Of a stretch of 10,720 bases of DNA, positions 1-8,186 are shown piece after piece. The notes beneath the pieces are model-generated. The model was not told where the DNA came from. It saw only the letters and a list, made by a program, of their open reading frames with translations, and did not search any database. The position numbers were made by a program, and so were the translations under genes. The DNA lies in assembly GCA_000434735.1 (NCBI GenBank), contig FR881275.1, positions 1 through 10,720 on the forward strand, read 5' to 3'. The stretch's first letter is position 1. Each line of letters begins with the position of its first letter. The DNA comes from Bacteroides sp. CAG:530. GTDB lineage: Bacteria; Bacteroidota; Bacteroidia; Bacteroidales; Bacteroidaceae.

Positions 1-1173
1 TTATTCTTATTTCGAACTCACGTTAATTATGATTATTTCCCCGCATATGGAGGAAATTCTTATTATCCTTTCGATAATTCACTCTCTAAAGTTATGGGTG
101 AAATTAAACCTGCAAATGCCTCTTTGAGTTGGGAAAAAGTTGCTTTGATGAACTTTGGAGTAGACTTTAGCCTATGGAATGGGTTACTGTCAGGAACTGC
201 CGAATATTATCTGAAAAATACAAGTGATATTCTTTTGGCTTATAATGTGCCTTTTGAAGTAGGTATTGCACAATCACAATCACCATCACAGAATGTCGCT
301 AAAGTAAGAAATAGAGGATTTGAGCTGGCTCTTTCGCACAGAAATCAAATCAAGAAGTTTTCATATAATATCGGAGCGAATTTCTCTATAAACTCAAACA
401 AGATTGTAGACTTGGCCTCATCAAATAATATTATAAATAATTTGTCTGGCGGACATGGAGTTGCCAAATATATATTAAAAGAAGGTGAGTCTATCGGTTC
501 TTTCTATGGATTTAAGAGTGACGGTTTATACACACAAGAAGAAATTGATGCAGGCAGATATTACAAATACGGAGGAATCATACCTAATGCAGGTGATACC
601 AAGTTTGTTCCGCAGCGTGATATAGCATGGAAAGAAGAAATTAATGATGATGACCGTACCATCATTGGATGCGAGGTGCCCAAATTTACTTATGGTATAA
701 ATTTGAGTATGAATTATGCCAATTTCGAATTATCCGCATTTGGACAAGGTGTCAGTGGTGCTGATGTTGCTTTTGAAGTGTATCAAGTGCATCCTTTCTT
801 CCACGGGCAGGATAATCCTAGAAAATACCATTTAGGTAGATGGACAACAAGTAACCCTAACCCTCATGCTAACTATCCACGAATCTATACGGCTAACGAC
901 CCGCATACGGCATATAACAGGGCCTTTAATGAATATCAAGTTTTTGATGCGGATTATTTCCGCCTGAAGACGTTGACATTGGGTTATAATATTCCAAAGT
1001 CGTTAATCAATCAGTGGGGTATTACATCGCTTAAATTCTATATAACCGGCGAGAATTTATTAACTCTGCGTGCTGATAAAAAGATGAAGGATTTTGACCC
1101 TGAAACTGCAGGAAGTACTATTCAGGCTTTAGGAACAAAATCATTAGCCTTTGGTGTAAATTTATCATTTTAA
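1..1173 (+). CDS. SusC-like TonB-dependent outer-membrane transporter, C-terminal part (5' end outside window)
   Basis: This is the C-terminal 390 residues of a SusC/RagA-family TonB-dependent transporter, which imports oligosaccharides across the outer membrane in partnership with SusD. The frame is open from base 1, so the first in-frame ATG (base 94) is internal and not the start. The signal peptide, carboxypeptidase-like domain, TonB box and plug lie upstream of the window. What is visible is typical SusC barrel sequence: alternating aromatic/polar strands, the segment 'NRGFELALSHRN', 'DADYFRLKTLTLGYNIPKS', 'FYITGENLLTL' and a following 'DFDPE'. The C-terminus is 'AFGVNLSF', ending in the aromatic residue expected of a beta-barrel assembly signal. 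The next gene, susD-like, starts 16 bases after the stop, which fits co-transcription. Family assignment is firm; the transported glycan cannot be inferred from this part. Confidence 0.95.
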   Translation, partial: LFLFRTHVNYDYFPAYGGNSYYPFDNSLSKVMGEIKPANASLSWEKVALMNFGVDFSLWNGLLSGTAEYYLKNTSDILLAYNVPFEVGIAQSQSPSQNVAKVRNRGFELALSHRNQIKKFSYNIGANFSINSNKIVDLASSNNIINNLSGGHGVAKYILKEGESIGSFYGFKSDGLYTQEEIDAGRYYKYGGIIPNAGDTKFVPQRDIAWKEEINDDDRTIIGCEVPKFTYGINLSMNYANFELSAFGQGVSGADVAFEVYQVHPFFHGQDNPRKYHLGRWTTSNPNPHANYPRIYTANDPHTAYNRAFNEYQVFDADYFRLKTLTLGYNIPKSLINQWGITSLKFYITGENLLTLRADKKMKDFDPETAGSTIQALGTKSLAFGVNLSF

Positions 1174-1189
1174 TTAAAAGAATAATATT

Positions 1190-2953
1190 ATGAAAAGATA
1201 TATTCATAGATACATAAAAGTATTGGCTATCAGCTGTATGGCCACAGCTTGTAATCTGGATGTTACTCCTCCGGCAAGTTTGTCGGTTGATAAATTCTGG
1301 AAAACAGAGAAAGATGCATGGTATGCTCTGAACGGTTGCTACACTTCTATGCCCTCAATAGACATTTTTGATGAAATGTGTACAGACAATGCACACAGTC
1401 ATAAACCTTGGGAAGGAAATATGGAACTGGTTAAGCAGAACGGTATCAATACAGCTACCACATATGGAAACTATAACTTTACGTCTATTCGTCAAGCCAA
1501 TACGTTTATAACCCATGTGGAACAATGTGAAATGGATCAGGAATTAAAAGAGCGAATGAAAGCTGAAGCCCGTTTCTTCAGAGCATTCGCATACTTGAAC
1601 TTGACACAATATTTCGGAAAAGTTCCTCTTGTGACAGAAGAACTACCATATGATGCTCCTTTGTGCCCTAGAAATTCAAAGGAAGAAGTTCGTAATTTCA
1701 TTTTGACCGAATTAGAACAAGTTGCCGACATATTGCCTGCCAGCTATAAAGGTGGCTATATGCATGAAATTGGTCGCGTAACAAAATATGCGGCATTGTC
1801 TTTGCGAGCTAGAGCAGCGTTGTATTTTGGAAATTATCAGGAAGCTGAAAAATCAGCCAAGTCTGTAATAGAAAGTGGACAATATGATTTATTCAAGCTT
1901 TCTTCATTAACAGCAGACCAGAAGAAAGAAGCAGATGAAATGGATTTGTATATCGATTTCGATGAAAAAGGAGTGGATAAGACAAATTTCATTTTGGGAA
2001 TGTTTAGCTATGAATCATTATGGTTAGGTGAACATGCCACCCCAAAGAATCCTGAATATATTCTGACTAGAGAATATATGGAAGACCCCAAGGCATACGA
2101 CCCTAATCGTTATACTTATTTCATTCCACAGCAAATGTCTATTCTTTATGGTTTCTCTTCATACGAACCCATGCAAGATTTGGTTGATGCATACTGGAAT
2201 ATCGATGGTAAAACTCTGCCTAGCCCAATTAGTGTAGATGAACGTAAAACAAACTATGCAACAATATGGAACGCTGCAAAAGGGCTTGATGATGCAGAAT
2301 TCAATGAATTCGCACGTAGTCAACGATTGATGACGTATGAATATATGAAAGAGTTCAAGAACAGAGACAGCCGCCTTTATGCCAGCATACTATTCCCATT
2401 CAAAGGATGGCATGAAACTGCTATCGGTGAACACTACTTTAAATGGGATCCGGATGTAGTAAATAAGAACGGTAATGAGTCATGGACGGGATTCAGCTAC
2501 AGAAAAATGGTCACTTTAAATCCTTATAAGGAAGGTTATTATGGATCATCTGACGATTATCCTACTATTAGATATGCAGAAGTGCTCTTAACTTTCGCTG
2601 AAGCACACCTAATGACAACCGGATGGGATGAACAGGTTCGTTCTGCCTTGGATAAAATTAGAAATAGATGTGGCATGCCTGCTGTACCGCAGAATCTTAC
2701 AAAACAAGATGCCATAGATTTTGTTAGAAATGAAAGACGTATAGAATTGGCTGTAGAAGGCCATCGCTTTGATGATGTCCGTCGTTATGGTGAGGAATAC
2801 TGTCAGAAGTATTTGAACGGACCTTCTACTGCTCCTGACGGATCTGTTGTCGTTAATAAAAAATGGGATAAGCGTCTTATGTTAATGCCTATACCAACTT
2901 CAGCTATCGACATGAATCCTTTATTAAAAGACGATCAGAACCCTGGATATTAA
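1190..2953 (+). CDS. SusD/RagB-family surface glycan-binding lipoprotein
   Basis: This is a SusD-like protein of 587 residues, within the usual family length. It caps the SusC transporter on the cell surface and binds the glycan. The N-terminus is basic, then hydrophobic, and ends in a lipobox-like 'MATAC', making Cys21 the likely lipidated residue after signal peptidase II cleavage. The SusD N-terminal helical region is recognisable by 'WKTEKDAWYALNGCY' and 'EARFFRAFAYLNLTQYFG' (about residues 125-145). The C-terminal RagB/SusD region has 'YPTIRYAEVLLTFAEAHL', 'FVRNERRIELAVEGHRFDD' and the ending 'IPTSAIDMNPLLKDDQNPGY', all hallmarks of the family. The start is the first ATG after the susC stop, in an A-rich leader ('TTAAAAGAATAATATT') without a clear Shine-Dalgarno, as is usual in Bacteroidetes. 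A hairpin follows the stop. Ligand specificity is unknown. Confidence 0.96.
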   Translation: MKRYIHRYIKVLAISCMATACNLDVTPPASLSVDKFWKTEKDAWYALNGCYTSMPSIDIFDEMCTDNAHSHKPWEGNMELVKQNGINTATTYGNYNFTSIRQANTFITHVEQCEMDQELKERMKAEARFFRAFAYLNLTQYFGKVPLVTEELPYDAPLCPRNSKEEVRNFILTELEQVADILPASYKGGYMHEIGRVTKYAALSLRARAALYFGNYQEAEKSAKSVIESGQYDLFKLSSLTADQKKEADEMDLYIDFDEKGVDKTNFILGMFSYESLWLGEHATPKNPEYILTREYMEDPKAYDPNRYTYFIPQQMSILYGFSSYEPMQDLVDAYWNIDGKTLPSPISVDERKTNYATIWNAAKGLDDAEFNEFARSQRLMTYEYMKEFKNRDSRLYASILFPFKGWHETAIGEHYFKWDPDVVNKNGNESWTGFSYRKMVTLNPYKEGYYGSSDDYPTIRYAEVLLTFAEAHLMTTGWDEQVRSALDKIRNRCGMPAVPQNLTKQDAIDFVRNERRIELAVEGHRFDDVRRYGEEYCQKYLNGPSTAPDGSVVVNKKWDKRLMLMPIPTSAIDMNPLLKDDQNPGY

Positions 2954-2965
2954 TCATATTTTTTA

Positions 2966-2997
2966 CATAGCCTGCAATCTTTATGATGCAGGCTATG
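2966..2997 (+). promoter_or_regulatory. Intercistronic hairpin between susD-like gene and downstream hydrolase
   Basis: A perfect 11-bp inverted repeat, CATAGCCTGCA (2966-2976) and TGCAGGCTATG (2987-2997), is separated by a 10-nt loop. No T-run follows the right arm on the + strand (the T-run lies before the left arm), so it is not a standard intrinsic terminator. It sits in the only sizeable gap inside the PUL unit. Plausible roles are protecting the 3' end of the abundant susCD message, a processing site, or partial attenuation of the enzyme genes. The inverted repeat is seen directly; the function is inferred. Confidence 0.6.
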
Positions 2998-3036
2998 CCT
3001 ACCATTATTATTACAAACATTACCAATCTTTTTATT

Positions 3037-6036
3037 ATGCGATTAAAAGCAATATGTAGTGTTTGGCTATTCTTGCTGTTAACTTGCTGTGTTTCACATA
3101 ATACTGAGTTAAATGGAGATAGTCAATACCAACCCTATGCGCCTGATGGAATCCCATTCGAAGTATCAACAATGGCTTGGGAGGCCGATCAAAGAGGAAA
3201 TCACCGGGCGGTAGTGCAAGTTTCTAATGCCAATGATAAGAAAGCGGTGGAAGTAACTCTTCCATGGCGCAGACCTGACTTAAGACCCGATTCTAAAAGA
3301 GTTCTGGTTGTAGATGGAAAAACAGACTCAATTGTCAAAAATGTATTGATTAAAGAGTTTTCATCAGAGTCAGCCCAAATTGTATTTGAACCCATTTCAA
3401 TGGATGGAACATACTATGTTTACTATCTGCCATATCGTTTCAGAAGAGGATGGAACGATGCCAGATACGGAAAACCTTGGAATGATTATCTGCCTCCTGT
3501 TGATGAAGCTGATTCTCTGTGGAAGGCACAAGTGAATCAAGGGAATGTGATGAAGGCATCTGTTTGTCGTTTTGAGAGCAGAACCCGTTTTGACGCATTT
3601 ACCCCGATGGGATTAATTGCAACCGAAGCAGAAGAGGATAGCCTGAAAAAGATTTATCGACAGAATCCGATTGTCTTTCCTGAAGATAGAGCGTTTCCTA
3701 TCAGACTGACACATAACATTCCTGTTAGATGGGCACAAAATGGTCCGTCTGATCACTTCCAGGGCTACGCTTTACGAAACGAATATTACACTTGGCAAAT
3801 CGGTATATGGGCCGCTCATGATTCTGTAGAGAATGTGAAGATAGAATTCTCTGACTTGCAGAATGGTAAGCATGTCATTAGCAAGAGTCAGATGACTTGC
3901 TTTAATCAAGAAGGAACCAATTGGGATGGCCAGCGATTTGAGAGTGTTGTCAATGTTCCAAAGAACAAAGTACAGGCATTATGGTGTGGCGTACAGATTC
4001 CTGAGGATATTGCGGAAGGAGTCTATGAAGGACAAATTAAAATTCACAGCCAGAAAAACGAAGTGCAGATTATTCCTATTCAGATTTCCATCAATGCAAA
4101 AATCCTAAAAGACAAAGGTGATGGAGATTTATGGCGCCATGCACGTTTAAGATGGTTGAATTCCACTATTGGAAACGATAGCTTGCCTGTTAAGCCTTTC
4201 AAGGCTATGACGGTTAAAGATGATGAAATCATAGCTACTGATAAAACAATCAAACTGTCGGATAATGGTTTCCCTTCATCTATACAGATTAATGGAAAGG
4301 AGATTTTGGCAAAACCAATGAATCTTGTACTCTCTACACAAAGCGGAGAAGTGACTTTCAACGAAAGTAAACTGAAAATAACTCAAAACGCAGCCGGATT
4401 GATAACAGCCCATGCTGTGTCCGAAAATAAAGGTTTTACCCTTGAAAGCACTGCATCCATTGAATACGATGGGTATATCCATTACAAACTGAAGCTGAAG
4501 GCTCCACAAAAAACTCAACTCAATGATGTGCGTTTGGAAAACACGCATACAGCTTATGCTTCCAAATACTTCATGGGAATTGGTTTTGATGGAGGATTGC
4601 GTCCTGCCAAGCATACTTGGAACTGGGTAGGTCCATGGGATAGCTATTGGTTGGGTAACAGTAAAGCCGGATTGCATTTTGAGTTCAGAGGAGGAGAGTA
4701 TCACGGACCATTGCTAAACGATTACAGACCATTGCCTTCGGCAGCATGGTCGAATGGAGGAAAAGGGAAGGTGGTATGCCAAGGGCAATTAAATTCAGAA
4801 GCTCAGGTAATAGCTTCAATAGGTTCAACAACTCTATCACCTGAAGGAAACGATTATGAGTTTGCTCTTCTGATAACACCTGCAAAACCAGTTGACACCC
4901 ATAAGCATTTCTCTGAAAGATATTACCATGCCCCGCATACAGGGTTTGATGAGGCTGCTAAAGAAGGGGCCAACATTGTCAATATCCATCATGCGCAAAA
5001 GTTGAATCCTGTAATTAATTATCCTTTCATAGTACAAGATTCATTAAAAGCTTTCATCGCTCATGAACATCAATTTGATAGAAAAGTTAAACTATACTAT
5101 ACCATCAGAGAGTTAACTAATTATACAACAGAGATTTTCGCTCTAAAGAGTTTGAATCATGAAATCTTAGCTTCAGGAGTGGGATATGGCATACCTTGGC
5201 TCTGTGAACATCTGATTGACGACTATAAGCCAGCTTGGTATACAGAACTTCCTAATGAAACTTCAGATGCAGCCCTTGTACTCTCTGGATTTTCAAGATG
5301 GATTAATTATTATTTGGAAGGATTAAGATGGATGTTTGAAAACTATAAATTAGATGGTATCTATATGGATGATGTGTCTTTTGACAGACCAGTAATGAAA
5401 AGGATGCGAAAAATAATTGAGAAATACAGACCCGGTGCCTTGATTGATTTGCATTCAAATACAGCTTATTCGATAGGACCAGCTAACCAATATACAGGTT
5501 TCTTCCCATACATAGACCGTCTATGGTTTGGAGAACATTTCTTCTATAATAAAATGAGACCGGATGAATGGTTTGTCACCTTCTCTGGAATTCCATTTGG
5601 CATGATGAGCGAAATGCTGCAAGACGGAGGAAATAGATTCTTAGGTATGGTATACGGAGCGACAGCACGTCATTCATATGGACCTTATTCACCTGCCCCA
5701 GTATGGAATTTATGGAAATCTTTCGGTATTGAAGATGCTCAAATGATAGGATATTGGGAAGAAGATTGTCCTGTTCAGACATCTGATAAAGATGTAAAAG
5801 CAACTGTATATCTCAAAAAAGACAAAGTGTTGGTTGCTCTCGGAAATTTTGGAGACATTGAAAAAACAGTAAAACTGAATTTTAACTGGGAAAAACTAGG
5901 ATTACAGCAAGATAAGGTCATGATAAAAGCTCCAGTTGTAAAGGACTTCCAAAATGAAACAATCTTCCAACCCGGTCAGTCCATCCCTGTTAAAGCAAAA
6001 GAAGGATGGCTATTAATTATTGAACCTAAAAAATAA
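3037..6036 (+). CDS. Large surface lipoprotein, GH123-like/DUF6067-like putative glycoside hydrolase
   Basis: From the chosen ATG this is a 999-residue lipoprotein. The in-frame ATG at 2983 would put 18 residues before the signal peptide and lies in the loop of the upstream hairpin, so the ATG at 3037 is preferred. It gives a short basic start, a hydrophobic core and 'LLTCC', with Cys17 or Cys18 lipidated. The layout, judged by eye, is a beta-rich N-terminal region (about 25-380), a second beta-sandwich-like part with 'NWVGPWDSYWLG' near 529, a probable (beta/alpha)-barrel (about 625-895) and a small C-terminal beta domain (about 900-999). Likely catalytic-site segments are 'LDGIYMDD' (Asp773, Asp778, Asp779), 'LIDLHSN' (Asp804, His806) and 'DRLWFGEHFFY' (Glu833). 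It resembles the large Bacteroidetes hydrolases annotated as DUF6067 or GH123-like, but the Asp-Glu pair expected of GH123 N-acetylhexosaminidases is not evident. Substrate and linkage are unknown. The next gene begins 12 bases downstream. Confidence 0.7.
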   Translation: MRLKAICSVWLFLLLTCCVSHNTELNGDSQYQPYAPDGIPFEVSTMAWEADQRGNHRAVVQVSNANDKKAVEVTLPWRRPDLRPDSKRVLVVDGKTDSIVKNVLIKEFSSESAQIVFEPISMDGTYYVYYLPYRFRRGWNDARYGKPWNDYLPPVDEADSLWKAQVNQGNVMKASVCRFESRTRFDAFTPMGLIATEAEEDSLKKIYRQNPIVFPEDRAFPIRLTHNIPVRWAQNGPSDHFQGYALRNEYYTWQIGIWAAHDSVENVKIEFSDLQNGKHVISKSQMTCFNQEGTNWDGQRFESVVNVPKNKVQALWCGVQIPEDIAEGVYEGQIKIHSQKNEVQIIPIQISINAKILKDKGDGDLWRHARLRWLNSTIGNDSLPVKPFKAMTVKDDEIIATDKTIKLSDNGFPSSIQINGKEILAKPMNLVLSTQSGEVTFNESKLKITQNAAGLITAHAVSENKGFTLESTASIEYDGYIHYKLKLKAPQKTQLNDVRLENTHTAYASKYFMGIGFDGGLRPAKHTWNWVGPWDSYWLGNSKAGLHFEFRGGEYHGPLLNDYRPLPSAAWSNGGKGKVVCQGQLNSEAQVIASIGSTTLSPEGNDYEFALLITPAKPVDTHKHFSERYYHAPHTGFDEAAKEGANIVNIHHAQKLNPVINYPFIVQDSLKAFIAHEHQFDRKVKLYYTIRELTNYTTEIFALKSLNHEILASGVGYGIPWLCEHLIDDYKPAWYTELPNETSDAALVLSGFSRWINYYLEGLRWMFENYKLDGIYMDDVSFDRPVMKRMRKIIEKYRPGALIDLHSNTAYSIGPANQYTGFFPYIDRLWFGEHFFYNKMRPDEWFVTFSGIPFGMMSEMLQDGGNRFLGMVYGATARHSYGPYSPAPVWNLWKSFGIEDAQMIGYWEEDCPVQTSDKDVKATVYLKKDKVLVALGNFGDIEKTVKLNFNWEKLGLQQDKVMIKAPVVKDFQNETIFQPGQSIPVKAKEGWLLIIEPKK

Positions 6037-6048
6037 ACTAAAACAAAT

Positions 6049-7806
6049 ATGAAAAAAATATATCCACTTATCTTTTCTCTAGCTGTATATGCTGGAGAAT
6101 GTATGGGACAGACCAATGGTCAAAACGGTTTGAATCAATTATGTAACATCTACCAAGAGGCTGCAAAAGTTTTAAATTGCGTTAAATCTGTAGATGACTC
6201 TCGCGATGCATTGACTAAACTTGAAAAACTGACACAGCAGAACAAAGACGTAAAGACTGTTCAGGAAGCGCTTAACTGGAGTTATGACACATGTCCAAAA
6301 GAACAGAAAGAAGTGTATGAAAAAGCGTTGAAACAGCAGGCTGAAATGAAAGATGCCATCAAGCGTTTGTCTATGTCGGGCATACTGCAATCAGAACAAG
6401 TGGGCTCGGCTATCAGTCAATTCGCAAAACAATTTGCCATCAGAGATTTGGTCTACGATGAACGTATTGGAAATGAAGGTGCGCCGAATGAAACCTTGGA
6501 AGCGCGTAATAAACGAATGAAATGGTGGAGAGACGGCAAGTTTGGTATGTTTATCCATTATGGACTTTATTCTGGATTGGCTGGAGAATTCCAAGGAAAA
6601 CAATATGAAGGATGTGTTGAGTGGATTCAAATGCAGTCGGGCGCTGATTTTGATACTTACAAAAAAGAAGCTCTACCACGATTCAAACCTCAGAGCGGCA
6701 TGGCAGAGCAATGGGTTAAATTGGCTAAAGAGGCTGGATGTACATATACAGTGCTTACCAGCAGACACCATGAAGGCTTTAACATGTTCGAAACTCCTTT
6801 TTATAGCTTCAACGTAAAAAATCAGAAAGGAATAGATATCGTGAAAGAATATTCTGCCGCATGTAAAAAACATGGCATGAAGGCAGGTTATTACTTCTCT
6901 TTATTGGATTGGAATCATCCAGACTATGATCCAACAGGGTCGGGCATTTCTTATCCTGAAGGAAACTACAAAGCGCAGAAAGAAGGAAAAAGAGAGTTTG
7001 GTCATCATGATAGATACAAAGAATACTTGTCTGATATCTTTGGTGTCTTGCTGAATAATTACAAAGTGGATTTAGTGTGGTGGGATTTCAGTCAGCCCAA
7101 ATTCCAAGGAGACTATGCTTGGGGAGCGACTCGCTTGATGAAGCAGCTTTTTGATAAGTACCCTAATGCCATCCAAAATAACCGACTATATCACTCTGAC
7201 AACCATCTGAGCGAAGGGGGAATTAAAGTAACTCCTACATGGAAAGGCGACTATTCAACTGCAGAACATCACGTTCCTGCCAAAGGTATAGACGGTGACT
7301 GGGAGGCTTGTCAAACCTTGAACGGTACATGGGGATATTCAGCTTGTAATCAACGTTGGAAAACTGTTGAAGAACTGTTACATGAGCTGATAGATGTAGT
7401 TAGCCGTGGAGGAAACTTCCTTTTGAACATCGGTCCCAAGCCTGATGGTAGCATTCCTGAAGAAAGCGTCCGCTTGTTTAAAGGTATCGGTGAATGGATG
7501 AAGAATAATGGTGAAGCCATTTATGGCACAAGAGCCAATCCTTTTGATGTGGAATTCCCTTGGGGACGAGTTACTAGAAAAGGAGATAAAACTTTATACT
7601 TGATTGTGTACAACTTACCTGAATCGGGCGAAATCAGTATTCCTTGTCAATTTGTGGGTAAGGCAAAAGCGACATTATTATCTAATGATAAAGAAGTCTC
7701 CATGCGTCAGAATGCAAAAGAATGTATTTTGAATTTAAAGGGATATTCTTTTGACAAGGCAGCAACTGTTATTAAATTATCAGGTAAATGGAATAACCTT
7801 CTCTAA
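6049..7806 (+). CDS. GH29 alpha-L-fucosidase with helical N-terminal extension
   Basis: This is a secreted glycoside hydrolase of family GH29, which removes alpha-L-fucose with retention of configuration. The N-terminus has a signal peptide (residues 1-20), probably cut before Gln21; 'AGEC' is a poor lipobox, so periplasmic location is more likely than lipidation. Residues about 25-135 form a predicted helical segment that is not part of the standard GH29 barrel. The catalytic domain begins at 'RMKWWRDGKFGMFIHYG' (His170) and continues with 'TSRHHEGFNMF' (His240-His241). 'VDLVWWDFSQP' gives Asp346 as the likely nucleophile. 'RGGNFLLNIGPKPDGSIPEE' (about 453-472) closes the barrel and is followed by a C-terminal beta domain. 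The acid/base residue is uncertain; Glu406 ('YSTAEHH') and Glu419 ('DWEAC') are candidates. It is the last gene of the PUL unit, 12 bases after the large hydrolase and 21 bases before a terminator. Fucosidase family is confident; the exact linkage is not. Confidence 0.92.
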   Translation: MKKIYPLIFSLAVYAGECMGQTNGQNGLNQLCNIYQEAAKVLNCVKSVDDSRDALTKLEKLTQQNKDVKTVQEALNWSYDTCPKEQKEVYEKALKQQAEMKDAIKRLSMSGILQSEQVGSAISQFAKQFAIRDLVYDERIGNEGAPNETLEARNKRMKWWRDGKFGMFIHYGLYSGLAGEFQGKQYEGCVEWIQMQSGADFDTYKKEALPRFKPQSGMAEQWVKLAKEAGCTYTVLTSRHHEGFNMFETPFYSFNVKNQKGIDIVKEYSAACKKHGMKAGYYFSLLDWNHPDYDPTGSGISYPEGNYKAQKEGKREFGHHDRYKEYLSDIFGVLLNNYKVDLVWWDFSQPKFQGDYAWGATRLMKQLFDKYPNAIQNNRLYHSDNHLSEGGIKVTPTWKGDYSTAEHHVPAKGIDGDWEACQTLNGTWGYSACNQRWKTVEELLHELIDVVSRGGNFLLNIGPKPDGSIPEESVRLFKGIGEWMKNNGEAIYGTRANPFDVEFPWGRVTRKGDKTLYLIVYNLPESGEISIPCQFVGKAKATLLSNDKEVSMRQNAKECILNLKGYSFDKAATVIKLSGKWNNLL

Positions 7807-7827
7807 TCTTACTATATATCACAGAAT

Positions 7828-7865
7828 CTGTTCAATCCGTTTGTTTAAATGGGTTGAACAGTTTT
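7828..7865 (+). terminator. Intrinsic terminator of the PUL operon
   Basis: A 15-bp stem with two G-T wobbles and a GTTT loop occupies 7828-7861, with outer arms CTGTTCAA and TTGAACAG. A run of four T follows directly at 7862-7865. It lies 21 bases after the fucosidase stop and so marks the end of the PUL transcript. The T-run is short, so termination may be incomplete. Confidence 0.78.
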
Positions 7866-8079
7866 CAACTGCGCTTCTGTAGCATTCCCCGACTTTACTC
7901 GCGGACACTGGAACGATGTTAAAGGCTATAAGCACGCATTCGCATCGGCAGAAGACGAAGCTGAAGCTGAAAGAATAGCAAAAGAAGCTACTGCAAAAAT
8001 GAAAGAAGAAGGTGCTAAGCAGTGGGCTAAGATTGCTAAACAAGAAGCTAAAGCCGCTAAAAAGAAAAATCAGAAATAA
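7858..8079 (+). pseudogene. 3' remnant of an unrecognised gene (start lost)
   Basis: An open frame of 73 codons ends in TAA at 8077-8079. It follows an in-frame TGA at 7855 and has no ATG, GTG or TTG that would include its first half. The only ATG (7999) would leave 26 residues. The encoded sequence looks like a real protein tail: 'FPDFTRGHWNDVKGYKHAF' followed by an Ala/Glu/Lys-rich amphipathic helix ('AEDEAEAERIAKEATAKMK') and a basic end ('EAKAAKKKNQK'). Codon choice looks more like the GC-richer glnN region than the PUL. I do not recognise the family. The best reading is the C-terminal end of a core gene whose 5' part was replaced when the PUL arrived. The point where true homology begins cannot be fixed; it is probably near 7880, just past the PUL terminator. 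A small stand-alone gene is less likely because no start is available. Confidence 0.6.
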
Positions 8080-8121
8080 GGGAACTTATTCCTGATATAC
8101 TATTATAAAAGAGAATGTATT

Positions 8122-8166
8122 AAAAGTGAATTAAAGCGGGCTGAAAGTCCGTTTTAATTCACTTTT
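8122..8166. terminator. Bidirectional terminator between converging units
   Basis: A 14-bp perfect stem, AAAAGTGAATTAAA (8122-8135) and TTTAATTCACTTTT (8153-8166), is extended inward by several GC and wobble pairs around a small loop. The A-run on one side and T-run on the other let it act as an intrinsic terminator on both strands. It lies after the gene remnant on the + strand and 20 bases beyond the glnN stop on the - strand, and so separates the two convergent transcripts. Confidence 0.82.
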
Positions 8167-8186
8167 CTGATATAAGAATAGACGTA

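Noticed and set aside
2983..3036. Upstream in-frame ATG that would add 18 residues to the large hydrolase
   Set aside because: It lies in the loop of the hairpin and pushes the lipoprotein signal away from the N-terminus. The ATG at 3037 gives a normal signal peptide.
4276..4704. 142-codon open frame on the - strand
   Set aside because: It is antisense inside the large hydrolase gene, with a composition typical of a shadow frame.
7819..8043. 74-codon open frame on the - strand in the gap before glnN
   Set aside because: Its Ser/Phe/Cys-rich translation is the antisense image of the Lys/Ala/Glu-rich gene remnant, and it crosses the PUL terminator.
7921..8070. GAAGCT/AAAGCT-like repeated units suggesting a tandem repeat
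   Set aside because: The units are irregular and explained by an Ala/Glu/Lys-rich helix in the remnant; there is no CRISPR-like or fixed-period structure.
7999..8079. Possible 26-residue basic peptide gene starting at the only ATG of the remnant
   Set aside because: The protein-like sequence clearly continues upstream of this ATG, so it is part of a longer lost protein.
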